Assembly: GCA_015484935.1 (NCBI GenBank)
Contig: WFUQ01000168.1
Location: 1-6,753, forward strand
Length of the DNA stretch: 6,753 nucleotides
Source of the DNA: Gammaproteobacteria bacterium
Lineage (GTDB): Bacteria > Pseudomonadota > Gammaproteobacteria > SZUA-229
Reading direction: 5' to 3'
The notes under the pieces are model-generated. The model worked only from the letters and a program-made list of their open reading frames with translations. It was not told where the DNA came from and did no database searches. Of the stretch, positions 6,744 through 6,753 are shown piece by piece; the stretch's first letter is position 1, and each line of letters starts with the position of its first letter. A program made the translations under genes and the position numbers.

Positions 6744-6753
6744 ATGAAAAAAC
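6744..6753 (+). CDS. Start of a further gene, cut by the window end (probably an exported protein)
   Basis: Only ATG-AAA-AAA-C is visible, encoding Met-Lys-Lys. A good ribosome site and a 14-base gap from the preceding stop argue for a real gene in the same operon as the PstS-like protein. A Met-Lys-Lys opening is common in Sec signal peptides. From memory, small PstS-like proteins of this kind are sometimes followed by an outer-membrane porin-like gene, which is the leading guess, but nothing in these ten bases shows the product. Confidence 0.55.

Noticed and set aside
1..6753. CRISPR array, insertion sequence, phage or defence genes
   Set aside because: No spaced direct repeats, transposase motifs, terminal inverted repeats or defence-type domains are visible, and composition does not shift sharply within the coding parts.

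Overview
The window comes from a gammaproteobacterium. The first gene is the C-terminal third of the housekeeping sigma factor RpoD, and it follows E. coli RpoD closely from region 2 through region 4. Base composition is close to balanced by eye. I cannot place the organism more finely. The c-di-GMP two-component pair and the small periplasmic phosphate-binding-like protein suit a free-living or host-associated environmental gammaproteobacterium better than an enteric.

Layout. Bases 2-673 (+) hold the 3' end of rpoD. A strong bidirectional terminator (702-731) separates it from a convergent minus-strand pair. Reading in the direction of transcription, this pair is a 700-residue HDOD-GAF-histidine kinase (5122 to 3020) and then a 727-residue REC-PAS-GGDEF-EAL response regulator (2940 to 757), 79 bases apart. 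A 345-base AT-rich intergenic region (5123-5467) divides the kinase from a divergent plus-strand gene (5468-6001) for a small acidic protein I do not recognise. After 293 non-coding bases comes a small secreted PstS-like solute-binding-fold protein (6295-6729). Fourteen bases after its stop, a well-placed ribosome site and ATG-AAA-AAA open another gene, which the window end cuts off.

How they work together. The central pair looks like a complete, wholly cytoplasmic two-component system. The kinase has a conserved H-box histidine and intact ATP-binding boxes, and its input modules are HDOD plus GAF with no membrane segment. The regulator has an intact receiver aspartate and a PAS domain. Its GGDEF and EAL domains both keep their catalytic residues, and the GGDEF domain keeps its inhibitory I-site. 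The inferred output is therefore control of c-di-GMP level. The signal is unknown. This pair is the most interesting content of the window. The other genes show no evident functional link to it.
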